Below are positions 37,113 through 45,775 of a stretch of 64,000 nt of DNA, piece after piece (position 1 is the first letter of the stretch; every line of letters starts with the position of its first letter). A program made the translations under genes and the position numbers. The notes beneath the pieces are model-generated. The model did not search any database, was not told where the DNA came from, and saw nothing but the letters and a program-made list of their open reading frames with translations. The stretch is from CAVTLG01 sp963735495. GTDB lineage: Bacteria; Chloroflexota; Ktedonobacteria; Ktedonobacterales; Ktedonobacteraceae. Location: contig CAVTLG010000014.1 of NCBI GenBank assembly GCA_963735495.1, forward strand, positions 310,001 to 374,000, written 5' to 3'.

Positions 37113-37141
37113 TTGACAGGAGCATTGGTTCCATGTAAGAT
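37113..37141 (+). promoter_or_regulatory. Sigma-70-type promoter of the XRE/LacI hybrid regulator
   Basis: TTGACA at 37113-37118 and TAAGAT at 37136-37141 with a 17-base spacer. The -10 box overlaps an inverted repeat, a good position for repression. Confidence 0.75.
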
Positions 37142-37166
37142 AAACTTAGATTTAGACAAGTTTATC
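37139..37166. promoter_or_regulatory. Probable operator over the start site
   Basis: Perfect 9-bp arms GATAAACTT (37139-37147) and AAGTTTATC (37158-37166) separated by ten bases. It begins inside the -10 box and covers the predicted start site. Autoregulation by the downstream gene is the natural guess. Confidence 0.65.
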
Positions 37167-37190
37167 CTATATTTCATAGGGAGCACAGAG

Positions 37191-38375
37191 ATGCCCGTTC
37201 AATGGAATCTGAAACAATGGCTTGCCATTCATCGCCAGATCTATCGCCCTTCCGAACTTCAGGCGTTGCTTGAGGAGAAAACGGGCACGCAGCTTTCCTG
37301 GCAGGCCATCTCTTCTTTGCTCAATAATGTTCCGGGCGCTCTGCGTCTCTCCACGATTCAGGCTCTTTGTAACGCGCTCAATTGTAATCTCAGCGACTTT
37401 TGCGAGGTTGTGCCTGATCAGCACCTCTCGACCATTAGCGTGTTCCTTCCCTCCTGGATCTGGTCCATCAGTCCCGATCTGACGCGGGGAATCATTGATG
37501 CGATTACTGAGAGTGCTTACAACATCTCCCTCTATAGTATCAATGATGAGGAGAGCCTGAAAAACGATGAGCAGGTACTGATCGAGCATTTTCTGACGAC
37601 TCCTCTGAGTGCCGGGCTGATCGCCGCTTTTCCAGGTCGTCTCTCTTCGCACCTCACCCAGCTTTCGCGTCAGGGCTTTCCCGTCGTGGTTATTGACGAT
37701 CAGGAGGTGCAGGTTGTTCCTTCGATTGGCGTAGACAATACCACAGGTGCTTACCTGGCAACCCGCCATCTGCTACAACTCGGCCATCGGCGCATCGCTC
37801 ATATCAAAGGTCCCGCCAGATATCTCGTCTCCTATGCGCGTTATCAGGGGTATTGCCGTGCACTACTGGAAGCCGATCTGCTTCCCGATCCTGCGCTGAT
37901 CCTGGAAGGCGACTTCATGCCTCCAAGTGGGCGTGCCTGCGCGCACCAGCTCTTGACCCTGCCACCTGAGAAGCGTCCCACCGCCATTTTTGCCGCGAGC
38001 GACCAGATGGCCTATGGGGTCCTCTCTGCCGCAGAGGATGTTGGGCTCTCTATTCCCGGGGATATCGCCCTGGTCAGCTTTGACGACGATCATCCTTCCG
38101 CCTATACTCACCCGCCGCTCACAACGGTCCGTCAGCCCTATTTTGCCATGGGACAACAGGCAGTTGCGCTCTTGCTATCTTTGCTCAATGGGTCTGGAGC
38201 GCAACCAGATACCAATGAAACTGAGCTGAAAGCAGCCAGTTCAGCCACAGATGACACCCTGGTGCGGCAACCATCCCTTCAGGTACAGCTCCAGGCTCGC
38301 CTGATCGTGCGCGAATCCTGCGGCGCCAGCTCTCATAGGACATTTGCACATTCGTCTGATCCGACGAAACCCTGA
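37191..38375 (+). CDS. Hybrid regulator: XRE-type HTH with LacI-type sugar-binding domain
   Basis: A 394-residue protein from ATG 37191 (GGGAG upstream). Residues 1-75 form a Cro/C1-like HTH (LSWQAISSLLNNVPGALRLS, then TIQALCNALNCNLSDFCEV) rather than the LacI headpiece. The rest is a LacI/GalR effector domain: SIGVDNTTGAYLATRHLLQL, GHRRIAHIKGP, TAIFAASDQMAYGVLSAAED, IPGDIALVSFDDDHPSAYTH. It should repress when a small ligand, probably a sugar, is absent. The unusual HTH/LacI pairing is known mainly from Chloroflexota-type genomes. Confidence 0.85.
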   Translation: MPVQWNLKQWLAIHRQIYRPSELQALLEEKTGTQLSWQAISSLLNNVPGALRLSTIQALCNALNCNLSDFCEVVPDQHLSTISVFLPSWIWSISPDLTRGIIDAITESAYNISLYSINDEESLKNDEQVLIEHFLTTPLSAGLIAAFPGRLSSHLTQLSRQGFPVVVIDDQEVQVVPSIGVDNTTGAYLATRHLLQLGHRRIAHIKGPARYLVSYARYQGYCRALLEADLLPDPALILEGDFMPPSGRACAHQLLTLPPEKRPTAIFAASDQMAYGVLSAAEDVGLSIPGDIALVSFDDDHPSAYTHPPLTTVRQPYFAMGQQAVALLLSLLNGSGAQPDTNETELKAASSATDDTLVRQPSLQVQLQARLIVRESCGASSHRTFAHSSDPTKP

Positions 38376-38733
38376 CTGCAGAAACTTTTTTCTCTGCGTG
38401 AGCACCGCTATTCCGGTTGCTAAGCGAAAGGAGGCTCTGGAATAATAGCTTAGACCCTGACGACCAGCAATCTTGCTTCTGGACTGCACTCACTCTGACG
38501 CTTACACTGTTCTTCTCAATTGCTGGACGTTATGCTTACCTAACCGCACGAAAGGACGAGAATACGTCAAGACGTCCGGTTCTCATCCCTTTTTGCCCTG
38601 CGTCGGGCAAAAGCACAGCCGGTCAGGCCAGAAGGACGCTCTTACTCTGTGACTATGGCCAGGATATGCCTCGCCATCAACCTATCTTCCACGGTGCTAT
38701 GACGCGCCGCGAACTGAGAAAGGATACTCTCTG
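38376..38733. other. Intergenic region
   Basis: A 105-codon plus-strand frame (38417-38734) has no family features and unlikely composition; I do not call it. A nested inverted repeat (GAGAA ... ACGTC/GACGT ... TTCTC, about 38559-38583) is the only structure seen. Confidence 0.4.
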
Positions 38734-39345
38734 ATGCGTAACAAACTCATCGGGCTTGTGACCGTTGCCACGCTCGCTCTCACTCTGGTGGCGACTCTGG
38801 TGATCGCTCCCGCTCTGGCAGTCCACGCCGCCTCAGCCAGCTATATCAAGAGCGGCAATGGGAAACAGGCCAACGTGACCGTCTACCTTACCTTCTATGG
38901 CTACAACGATAACTCAGGTGAGACCGAGAATCAGCACGGCTCGGCGGATATCGCTTACCCCAAGAATGGTGGCTATCCTACCTTGCACAATCTGGCCACC
39001 GAAGGCAAAGGCACCTATACCGATCCCGTGACCTTCGCCGCCCGCGATAACGACCACAAAGCCTTCCCGATTGGCAGCGTGATCTATGTTCCGCTGGTCG
39101 AGAAATACTTCATCATGGAAGACGAGTGTGGTGACAATGATCCGCAGGGCTGTCTGCATGGCTCTCACCACGTAGACCTCTGGCTGGGACCCCAGCATGC
39201 CTCCAACTCCACTGCGTTGGGCAATTGTGAGGACAATTCTACCCCGAGCAATACGGTTAAGGTCGTCATCAACCCGAGTTCAAAGCTCACGGTTGATACA
39301 ACTACCATGTTCAAAAACAACAAATGCACTATCCATCTGCACTAA
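38734..39345 (+). CDS. Secreted protein, possible double-psi beta-barrel
   Basis: A 203-residue exported protein. The signal peptide (LIGLVTVATLALTLVATLVI) ends near AVHAASA. The mature part has VTVYLTFYGYNDNSGET, DPVTFAARDN, FPIGSVIYVPLVEKYFIMED and HHVDLWLGP, a pattern reminiscent of 3D/RlpA-like or barwin-like double-psi barrels, with the acidic residues of MEDECGD and VDLW in the expected places. Six cysteines could form disulfides. Substrate unknown; a cell-wall or polysaccharide role is inference. AAAGGA lies nine bases upstream. Confidence 0.65.
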   Translation: MRNKLIGLVTVATLALTLVATLVIAPALAVHAASASYIKSGNGKQANVTVYLTFYGYNDNSGETENQHGSADIAYPKNGGYPTLHNLATEGKGTYTDPVTFAARDNDHKAFPIGSVIYVPLVEKYFIMEDECGDNDPQGCLHGSHHVDLWLGPQHASNSTALGNCEDNSTPSNTVKVVINPSSKLTVDTTTMFKNNKCTIHLH

Positions 39346-39491
39346 GCGGCCATCAGGTCCATTAGCAGAAGTCGCATGAAAGGATTTTGAGGAGCATGAG
39401 CAGAAAGAGAACACCGTGCCTGGTGGAGTTAATTTCTGCTCATGCAGGCTCGCAGAAAAGGAACAGGCAGTTCCCGATGCTCAAAGTAAGC

Positions 39492-40334
39492 TTAATGTTG
39501 CACGTGCTCACCCCGAAAAGCGATGATCGCGCAGACCAGGCTCTCCACCGGAGGTACCAACATTCCGGCGCGCTTAACCAGCCATGGCTCTGATAAGTCC
39601 CGTAGCTCGGCGCGGGTGTGCTCATCGTCAGACAAAATCAACTGCTCTAGCAGTTCATCCACCGCTCGATCCAGTGAATCGTAACGCGGACTGACCTCTG
39701 TTCGCACCACCTGCACATCCGCGTAGATGCCCAGTTCATACATGACGTCAAGCGCATGAATATATCCTGGTGAGAGACAGCGTGGCGTCCCATGAAAATG
39801 CTGCCACAGATGTTCGGTCAGCGCATCGAGTGGGGTCGCGCGTAGATAGATGTAGCAGATGTGTTGCGTAGCGGCGCGTAGCTTGAGCAAGAACGTATCA
39901 ATGTCCCAGATGGGATAGAGCACGTGGCTGCACAGCACAATATCGGCCTGCAGATCGGCGGGGGCAGCTTGCCAGGTCGTAGGGATAAAGGAAATATTGG
40001 AGATATGTTGTGTCTGCGCCGCCTGACGAGCGTAAGACAACATCGCCGCATTAGGTTCGACGGCCATCACCTGTTTTGCCAGCGGAGCGAGCTGCAAGGC
40101 AAAGCGTCCAGTGCCAGCACCGACGTCAAGCAGCATTGTCTGGGACGTCACCTCCGTGCGCAGCTTGAGCAGCAGGGGATTATGTACAACCGTCTCGCGT
40201 GTTGCGCGATGGTAATTGTCAGCCCGACGACTCCAGTAGTCCGTGCTATTGCGTCCCACGCGAGCATAAGCCTCATTCATCTGTTGTGCGCGCGCGCCCA
40301 GTATAGCGTGCCAGCGTTCCAATGCGCTTTGCAT
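39492..40334 (-). CDS. Class I SAM-dependent methyltransferase
   Basis: A 280-residue Rossmann methyltransferase: LLDVGAGTGRFALQLAPL (motif I), VMAVEPNAAMLSYARQ (motif II), ADIVLCSHVLYPIWD (post II). The N-terminal 60 residues are helical (YWSRRADNYHRATRE). It is the last gene of the leftward cox series, starting five bases beyond coxG's stop, so it is probably cotranscribed. A role in CO dehydrogenase maturation is possible but unproven. Confidence 0.82.
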   Translation of the reverse strand: MQSALERWHAILGARAQQMNEAYARVGRNSTDYWSRRADNYHRATRETVVHNPLLLKLRTEVTSQTMLLDVGAGTGRFALQLAPLAKQVMAVEPNAAMLSYARQAAQTQHISNISFIPTTWQAAPADLQADIVLCSHVLYPIWDIDTFLLKLRAATQHICYIYLRATPLDALTEHLWQHFHGTPRCLSPGYIHALDVMYELGIYADVQVVRTEVSPRYDSLDRAVDELLEQLILSDDEHTRAELRDLSEPWLVKRAGMLVPPVESLVCAIIAFRGEHVQH

Positions 40335-40338
40335 ATGT

Positions 40339-40794
40339 CTAGCCTGTCGTCGCGGATGCCTGTAATTTCGACTGCAAGCAACTAAAAAATTGCCCGGTCA
40401 GCTTTTCGGCGGTACTGCTCATCAGTCGTGCTCCCACGCTCGCTATTGTACCACTCACAACGACATTGGCGCTCCAATCCATCTGTGTTTCGGTAGGACT
40501 GAGCGTGCTGAGATGCATCGTACCGGCCAGATCAACGGCGCTACCAGGAGCCTTGCCACGTCCCTTGACTACCATCAGATCCGGTTTATGCATCTCCGGG
40601 CGTGTCACATCCAATGTAAACTTCGCCTTGACGGGACCGACCCCCACGGAGATGATGGCCTTCCAATGCTCGTCTTCCAGCGTTTCCAGGCTCTGAAAGC
40701 CAGGCGCGCACTCGGCAACTTTATTCACATCAAGCAGATAGGTCCAGACCTGCTCGATAGGAACGGCAATTGTTTGGGTACCTGAGAACTCCAT
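40339..40794 (-). CDS. coxG: CoxG-like SRPBCC protein
   Basis: A 151-residue START/SRPBCC-fold protein of the CO dehydrogenase subunit G family: FSGTQTIAVPIEQVWTYLLD, GVGPVKAKFTLDVTRPEM, GTIASVGARLMSSTAEKLTG. CoxG proteins help anchor or deliver quinone to CO dehydrogenase at the membrane. Unlike some relatives it has no C-terminal membrane helix. It lies in the cox operon after the XdhC-type gene. Confidence 0.88.
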   Translation of the reverse strand: MEFSGTQTIAVPIEQVWTYLLDVNKVAECAPGFQSLETLEDEHWKAIISVGVGPVKAKFTLDVTRPEMHKPDLMVVKGRGKAPGSAVDLAGTMHLSTLSPTETQMDWSANVVVSGTIASVGARLMSSTAEKLTGQFFSCLQSKLQASATTG

Positions 40795-40803
40795 CTGCCT
40801 GTA

Positions 40804-41784
40804 CTACCTTTCATTGGTCACAAGATAGTGTTGTGGGTCACGTTCAAACTGTCGCTTACACGCGGGACAACAGAAATAGAACTCCCGTCCATCATAGGTA
40901 CAGTGGTGACGAGCATGTGCTATTTCTACCGTCATACCGCAGATCAGATCAATCGCTGTTGTCGCGGAAACTGCTGGCACAGGCTGTGCTGTATCCTCTG
41001 CCGCCCTCTCTATCAGTATAGCATGATCGACCACAGGTGTCTTCACAACATGGTGACGTAACTGTATCAATTCAGCAATAATGCTGGCAGCAATCTCTTC
41101 TGGCGTAACTGCCCCGATATCCAGGCCAGCGGGCGCTTTGAGGCGAGCTAGCGTCTGCTCGTCCATACCGGACTCGCGCAAGTAGCTGCGGCACGTCTCG
41201 GCGCGTCGTGGACTACTGACCATGCCAACGTAAGCAGCGGGACTGGGCAGAGCTTGTTCGAGCACATCCTCATCATACTGTCCATGCGTCGCGACCAGTA
41301 TATAGGTACGGTCGTGAATATGTACCTGGCTCAAGTCCGCGTGATCAAGCTGCGTGACGCTAAAATCAAGTATTGGAGCAAACTGCGTGAGTGCTCTAAT
41401 AATCGGCGATTCGCCTATCAGGAGCAATTGTGGAGCAGGCAGATGTGGTTCGATATAGATATCCAGGGCACCTTTACTGGCGCACGCCATAGGAAAGACG
41501 TGTATACCCGACTGAGCGCTCTGGAAGCTTGTCGAGTCGGGAGGGCATAAGCGTAGCAGAAAAGGCTCACCGTCCTCCTGCAAGGCGCGTGTGGACTCGC
41601 GCACCACCACCGGCAAGGCGCAGCTCCCGCCGATCCAGCCGACCACCTGCCCATCCCCCTGAATGATCGCCTGGGCGCCAGGTTTCGCAGAAGTCGGACG
41701 TTCGCAGCGCACAACGGTTGCCAGCACAAACGGTTTGCCCGCCTGTGTGAGTTGAAAAGCCTGCTCAAGCAGCGAGTGAGACAT
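40804..41784 (-). CDS. coxF: XdhC/CoxF-type maturation protein fused to a YHS domain
   Basis: About 326 residues from ATG 41784 (GGAGG five bases upstream; the frame is open to 41823). Residues 1-100 are the XdhC_CoxI domain (FVLATVVRCERPTSAKPGAQ, WIGGSCALPVVVRESTRALQ). The middle is the Rossmann XdhC_C domain (QLLLIGESPIIRALTQFAPI, AYVGMVSSPRRAETCRSYL, GLDIGAVTPEEIAASIIAEL). The last 45 residues are a cysteine-rich YHS domain (DLICGMTVEIA ... YFCCPACKRQFERDP). XdhC proteins insert sulfurated molybdenum cofactor; YHS domains bind metals, so the fusion may join copper or metal handling to Mo-Cu site assembly. Confidence 0.85.
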   Translation of the reverse strand: MSHSLLEQAFQLTQAGKPFVLATVVRCERPTSAKPGAQAIIQGDGQVVGWIGGSCALPVVVRESTRALQEDGEPFLLRLCPPDSTSFQSAQSGIHVFPMACASKGALDIYIEPHLPAPQLLLIGESPIIRALTQFAPILDFSVTQLDHADLSQVHIHDRTYILVATHGQYDEDVLEQALPSPAAYVGMVSSPRRAETCRSYLRESGMDEQTLARLKAPAGLDIGAVTPEEIAASIIAELIQLRHHVVKTPVVDHAILIERAAEDTAQPVPAVSATTAIDLICGMTVEIAHARHHCTYDGREFYFCCPACKRQFERDPQHYLVTNER

Positions 41785-41844
41785 AGCATCCTCCAGCATA
41801 GGGACAACGGGCGCGACGGTCAACGACTCGCGCCCGTTGTATCA

Positions 41845-44214
41845 CTAATCAGTCGCGAGTCCTTTTTCCTTGAGAATGCTCCAGACTTTCCAGGGTGCAA
41901 TGGGCATATCGATGTGGCGCACACCGACATGTGCCAGGGCATCGACGACCGCATTGACAATAGCCTGTGGCGCTCCCACGGTTGGAGATTCGCCGACGCC
42001 CTTTGCTCCAATCGGGTGGTGAGGAGAAGGCGTCACGGTTCTATCCGTTTCCCAGTGCGGTGTCTCCATCGATGTCGGGATCAGGTAGTCCTGGAAGGTG
42101 CCGCTGAGCAGATTGCCATTTTCGTCGTAGGCCAGCTCTTCATAGAGCGCGGGAGCCAATCCCTGTGTCAGGCCACCATGAATCTGTCCCTCGACGATCA
42201 TTGGGTTGATAATGGTGCCACAATCGTCCACGGCCATGAAGCGACGAATATGCACCTGACCCGTGCCACGATCTAAATCGACGACACAGATATAGCTGCC
42301 AAAAGGATAGGTAAGATTGGGCGGATCATAGTAATTGACCGCCTCCAATCCAGGCTCCAGGAACGGTGGGCAATTGGTATAAGCGGCGAAGGCCAGTTCC
42401 TGGATCGTCTTTCCCTTGCCCGGAGCGCCCTTGACGTAGAAGCGACCAGGCTCCCATTCCAGATCCTCCTCGCCGACCTCTAGCAAGTAAGCAGCGATTT
42501 TCTTGGCTTTATCGCGTACTTTGCGCGCTGCCAGAGCGGTAGCCGCGCCCCCAACGGGCGTACTGCGACTGGCATAGGTACCCAGGCCATAGGGAGCCGT
42601 ATCGGTATCGCCGTGCTCCACATCGATATCATCCGGCGACATGCCCAGTTCGGCGGCGATAATCTGCGCGAACGTCGTCTCGTGGCCCTGTCCCTGCGTC
42701 TGCACACCGATGCGCGCGATAGCCTTGCCGGTGGGATGCACGCGGATCTCGCAGCTATCAAACATCTGGATGCCCGCAATATCAAAATGCTTGCCAGGAC
42801 CCGCGCCGACAATCTCCGTAAAAGATGAGATGCCGATGCCCATCAGCTCACCCCGCGCGCGCTTCTCCACCTGCTCACGCCGTAGACCCTCGTAGTCAAC
42901 ATTCTTCATAGCGAGTCTAAGGGCGGCCTCATAGTTGCCGCTATCATACGTCCAGTCGAGAGCAGAGCGATAGGGAAACGCCTCCGGTTTGATGAAATTC
43001 TGTATGCGTAATTCCGCCGGGTCCTTATGCAATTCGTGCGCGAGCGTATCCATCATACGCTCAATCATATACGAAGCCTCCGTCACGCGGAAGGAGCAAC
43101 GGTAGGCGATGCCGCCAGGAGCCTTATTGGTATGCACTGCATCCACATCCACAAAAGCATTTTGAAAATCGTAGGAGCCAGTGCAGATATGGAATAGACC
43201 GGCGGGAAACTTCGTCGGCTGAGCGGCGGCATCAAAAGCTCCGTGATCGGCGAGCGTATGCACGCGTAGAGCTTTCACCGTGCCTTCTTTATCGGCGGCA
43301 ATCTCGGCATGGATATGATAATCGCGCGCGAAGCCGGTGCTACCGAGATTTTCCGAACGATCTTCAATCCATTTGACCGGTTTGCCGGTCTTGAGCGAAG
43401 CGACAACGGCGCAGACGTAGCCGGGATAGATCGGCACCTTATTGCCGAAGCCGCCGCCCACGTCTGGCGAGATGATGCGAATACGATGTTCCGGCAAGCC
43501 GGCCACGAGCGCAAAAAGGGTGCGATGCGCGTGTGGGGCCTGCGAGGTGAGCCAGACGGTCAGCTTGCCCGTGGCGGCGTGGTAGTCAGCAACGCAGCCG
43601 CAAGTTTCAATGGGAGCCGGATGGATACGTGGCACGTAAACATCCTGTTTGACGACCACGCCACCCGCCTCTGCCTCAGCAAATGCCTGATCCGTTCCTG
43701 TTCGGTCGCCTGTCTCCCAGTGATAAATCTGGTTCGTCGGCTGTTTATCTTTCTTGTCTGGACGTAACAATGGTGCATCGGGTGCGAGAGCTTTCTTAGG
43801 ATCGACGATCACCGGTAGTGGTTCGTAATCAACTTCAACGGCGGCAGCCCCATCGGCTGCTGCATAACGACTGGTCGCCACAACAAAAGCGACCTCCTGC
43901 ATCTGGAAATGCACGCGATCTAAAGCCAGTACCGCCTCCGTGTCGCCTGACAGCGTCGGCATCCAGGCCAATCCAGCGGCATCCAGATCTTTCCCCGTGA
44001 TCACCGCCAGCACGCCTGGTACCTTGAGTGCTTCAGTTATGTCGAGATTTGTAATCAACGCGTGAGCGTAGGGACTGCGCACGATATCGCCGTAGAGCAT
44101 ACCGGGTAGCTGCACGTCATCGACATAATTCCCCTGCCCACGAATGAAGCGTGCATCTTCTTTGCGCTTATAGGCCTCGCCGAGCGCGTGCGGATGTTGC
44201 ATTTCGGTTGACAT
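41845..44214 (-). CDS. coxL: Aerobic CO dehydrogenase large subunit, form I
   Basis: A 789-residue molybdenum hydroxylase large subunit carrying the Mo-Cu active site. The form I diagnostic AYXCSFR is present as AYRCSFR with Cys373 as copper ligand, separating it from form II and from xanthine dehydrogenases. Mo-cofactor contacts include GGGFGNKVPIYPGY, GQGHETTFAQI and the C-terminal AKGVGESPTVGAPQAIVNAV with the active-site Glu. Its ATG overlaps the TAA of coxS by one base. True CO oxidation is therefore well supported. Confidence 0.96.
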   Translation of the reverse strand: MSTEMQHPHALGEAYKRKEDARFIRGQGNYVDDVQLPGMLYGDIVRSPYAHALITNLDITEALKVPGVLAVITGKDLDAAGLAWMPTLSGDTEAVLALDRVHFQMQEVAFVVATSRYAAADGAAAVEVDYEPLPVIVDPKKALAPDAPLLRPDKKDKQPTNQIYHWETGDRTGTDQAFAEAEAGGVVVKQDVYVPRIHPAPIETCGCVADYHAATGKLTVWLTSQAPHAHRTLFALVAGLPEHRIRIISPDVGGGFGNKVPIYPGYVCAVVASLKTGKPVKWIEDRSENLGSTGFARDYHIHAEIAADKEGTVKALRVHTLADHGAFDAAAQPTKFPAGLFHICTGSYDFQNAFVDVDAVHTNKAPGGIAYRCSFRVTEASYMIERMMDTLAHELHKDPAELRIQNFIKPEAFPYRSALDWTYDSGNYEAALRLAMKNVDYEGLRREQVEKRARGELMGIGISSFTEIVGAGPGKHFDIAGIQMFDSCEIRVHPTGKAIARIGVQTQGQGHETTFAQIIAAELGMSPDDIDVEHGDTDTAPYGLGTYASRSTPVGGAATALAARKVRDKAKKIAAYLLEVGEEDLEWEPGRFYVKGAPGKGKTIQELAFAAYTNCPPFLEPGLEAVNYYDPPNLTYPFGSYICVVDLDRGTGQVHIRRFMAVDDCGTIINPMIVEGQIHGGLTQGLAPALYEELAYDENGNLLSGTFQDYLIPTSMETPHWETDRTVTPSPHHPIGAKGVGESPTVGAPQAIVNAVVDALAHVGVRHIDMPIAPWKVWSILKEKGLATD

Positions 44215-44726
44215 TATGCGCCTCCTTCGCTGGAGCCAACAGGAGTTTGTCGGGCTTCCTGTAACTTCTCAGCCGCGTACTGGATGGCTTTGACGATGTT
44301 CACATAGCCAGTGCAGCGGCACAGGTTCCCCGAGATGCCTATGCGAATCTCCTCTTCGGTCGGTGTAGGATTACGTTGCAGGAGCGCCACGCCGGCCATC
44401 ATCATACCGGGTGTACAATAGCCGCATTGCAGGGCGTGTTCCTCGTGGAAGCCCGCTTGCATCGGATGCAACTGACCATTTTGTTCCAGACCTTCAACGG
44501 TCGTAATCTGGCGTTCATCGGCCTGTACCGCGAACATCGTGCAGGATTTCGTAGCTTTGCCATCGACGATAACTGTACAGGCTCCGCAGGCAGTCGAATC
44601 GCAGCCGATATGTGTGCCGGTCAGATGCAGTCCATCGCGTAGCCAGTGCACCAGTAGTGTACGTGAGTCAACGCTATCTTCATAGACGGTCCCATTGATA
44701 GTCGCGTGAATTGTATGCTTACTCAT
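44214..44726 (-). CDS. coxS: CO dehydrogenase small subunit, [2Fe-2S]
   Basis: A 170-residue iron-sulfur subunit passing electrons from the Mo site to FAD. The plant-type cluster is GCDSTACGACTVIVDGKATK plus its following SC, and the second cluster is CGYCTPGMMMAGVALL with CRCTGYVNIVKA. Directly abuts coxM and overlaps coxL. Confidence 0.96.
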   Translation of the reverse strand: MSKHTIHATINGTVYEDSVDSRTLLVHWLRDGLHLTGTHIGCDSTACGACTVIVDGKATKSCTMFAVQADERQITTVEGLEQNGQLHPMQAGFHEEHALQCGYCTPGMMMAGVALLQRNPTPTEEEIRIGISGNLCRCTGYVNIVKAIQYAAEKLQEARQTPVGSSEGGA

Positions 44727-45605
44727 CTATTCACCTCCTTGTGTGCGGGCCAGCGCTTTATGTAGAGCGCGTACACATAGTGTATGTACCATTGCGCGTT
44801 TATACTCTGCGGGACCACGTGTATCGCTGGTGGGTTGTGCGGCAGCGGCAGCCAGGTCGGCGGCCTGCGTTATGCTCGTATCATCCGGGATCTTTCCCAG
44901 TAGTGCCTGTTCGGCGGCTTCTGCTTTAATCGGAAACGGGCCCGCGTTCGTCAGGCCAATGCCAGCCTGCTTGACGTGTCCCTGCTCATCCAGGCTGAGC
45001 TGGGCCGCCACTCCGATAATCGCGTAATCGCCAACCTTGCGTTCAAGCTTCACGTAGGCTCCGCCGCTGTGTGCGCCAGGTGCGGGAACGCGGATTTCGG
45101 TGAGGATTTCATTGGGCTGTAGTGTCGTTTCAAAGGCTGAATCGGTAAAGAACTCGGTGACAGGGATCACGCGTTGGCCGCCGGGTCCCTCTACGACAAA
45201 GCTAGCTCCCAGAGCTAGCATCGTCGCCGGGTGATCATTGGCGGGATCGGCGTGGGCAATATTGCCGCCCACCGTCGCCCAGTTGCGCACGACAGGATCA
45301 GCGACATTCGTTGCGGTATCATACAGAATGGGGTAGCGTTGCCGAATGAGCGCACTACTATCCAGCTCGGCCTCGCGTGTCAGGGCACCAATATGCAAGG
45401 TGCCATCTACCTCTTGAATGTACTCCAGGTCGTTGATACGGTTGATGTCGATGAGGACCGCTGGACTTGCTAAGCGATAGCGCAAGATAGGGATAAGACT
45501 ATGCCCACCGGCCAGGATTTTGGCTTCGTCGCCATGCTGTTCCAGTAGAGCTATCGCGTCTGGAACGCTCTTCGCCACGACGTAGTCGAAGGTACCCGGA
45601 ATCAA
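44727..45605 (-). CDS. coxM: CO dehydrogenase medium subunit, FAD-binding
   Basis: The flavoprotein subunit, 292 residues if started at TTG 45605. FAD motifs are AGGHSLIPILRYRL and TVGGNIAHADPANDHPATML. I choose TTG 45605 because it gives the family beginning MIPGTFDYVV and has GGAGGTGA at 45617-45610. A second TTG at 45692 also has a perfect GGAGGTGA and would add 29 residues (PALSRYTCLVENRELFEL...). Subunit order M-S-L is the classical one for form I. Confidence 0.93.
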   Translation of the reverse strand: MIPGTFDYVVAKSVPDAIALLEQHGDEAKILAGGHSLIPILRYRLASPAVLIDINRINDLEYIQEVDGTLHIGALTREAELDSSALIRQRYPILYDTATNVADPVVRNWATVGGNIAHADPANDHPATMLALGASFVVEGPGGQRVIPVTEFFTDSAFETTLQPNEILTEIRVPAPGAHSGGAYVKLERKVGDYAIIGVAAQLSLDEQGHVKQAGIGLTNAGPFPIKAEAAEQALLGKIPDDTSITQAADLAAAAAQPTSDTRGPAEYKRAMVHTLCVRALHKALARTQGGE

Positions 45606-45689
45606 AGTATCACCTCCAGCACTAGAAAAATACATCAATTCAAAAAGTTCTCTGTTTTCTACGAGGCAAGTGTAACGTGAAAGTGCTGG

Positions 45690-45703
45690 CAACCATCACC
45701 TCC
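45690..45703 (-). promoter_or_regulatory. Second consensus ribosome site with TTG ahead of coxM
   Basis: AAAGGAGGTGATGG followed by TTG (45692), in frame with coxM and 87 bases before the preferred TTG start, which has its own GGAGGTGA. It may start a longer CoxM or a short translated leader. Confidence 0.55.
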
Positions 45704-45775
45704 TTTCGTAGGGAATCGTCCATACAAAAGCAGGGAATCTAATCATCTGCGTGTAAATTGTTTGCTTTGATTTGC

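Noticed and set aside
38417..38734. 105-codon plus-strand frame
   Set aside because: No ribosome site, no family similarity, and it runs into the start of the secreted protein gene.
41845..44214. Annotation as xanthine dehydrogenase or form II CO dehydrogenase
   Set aside because: AYRCSFR matches the form I active-site motif; form II would show AYRGAGR.
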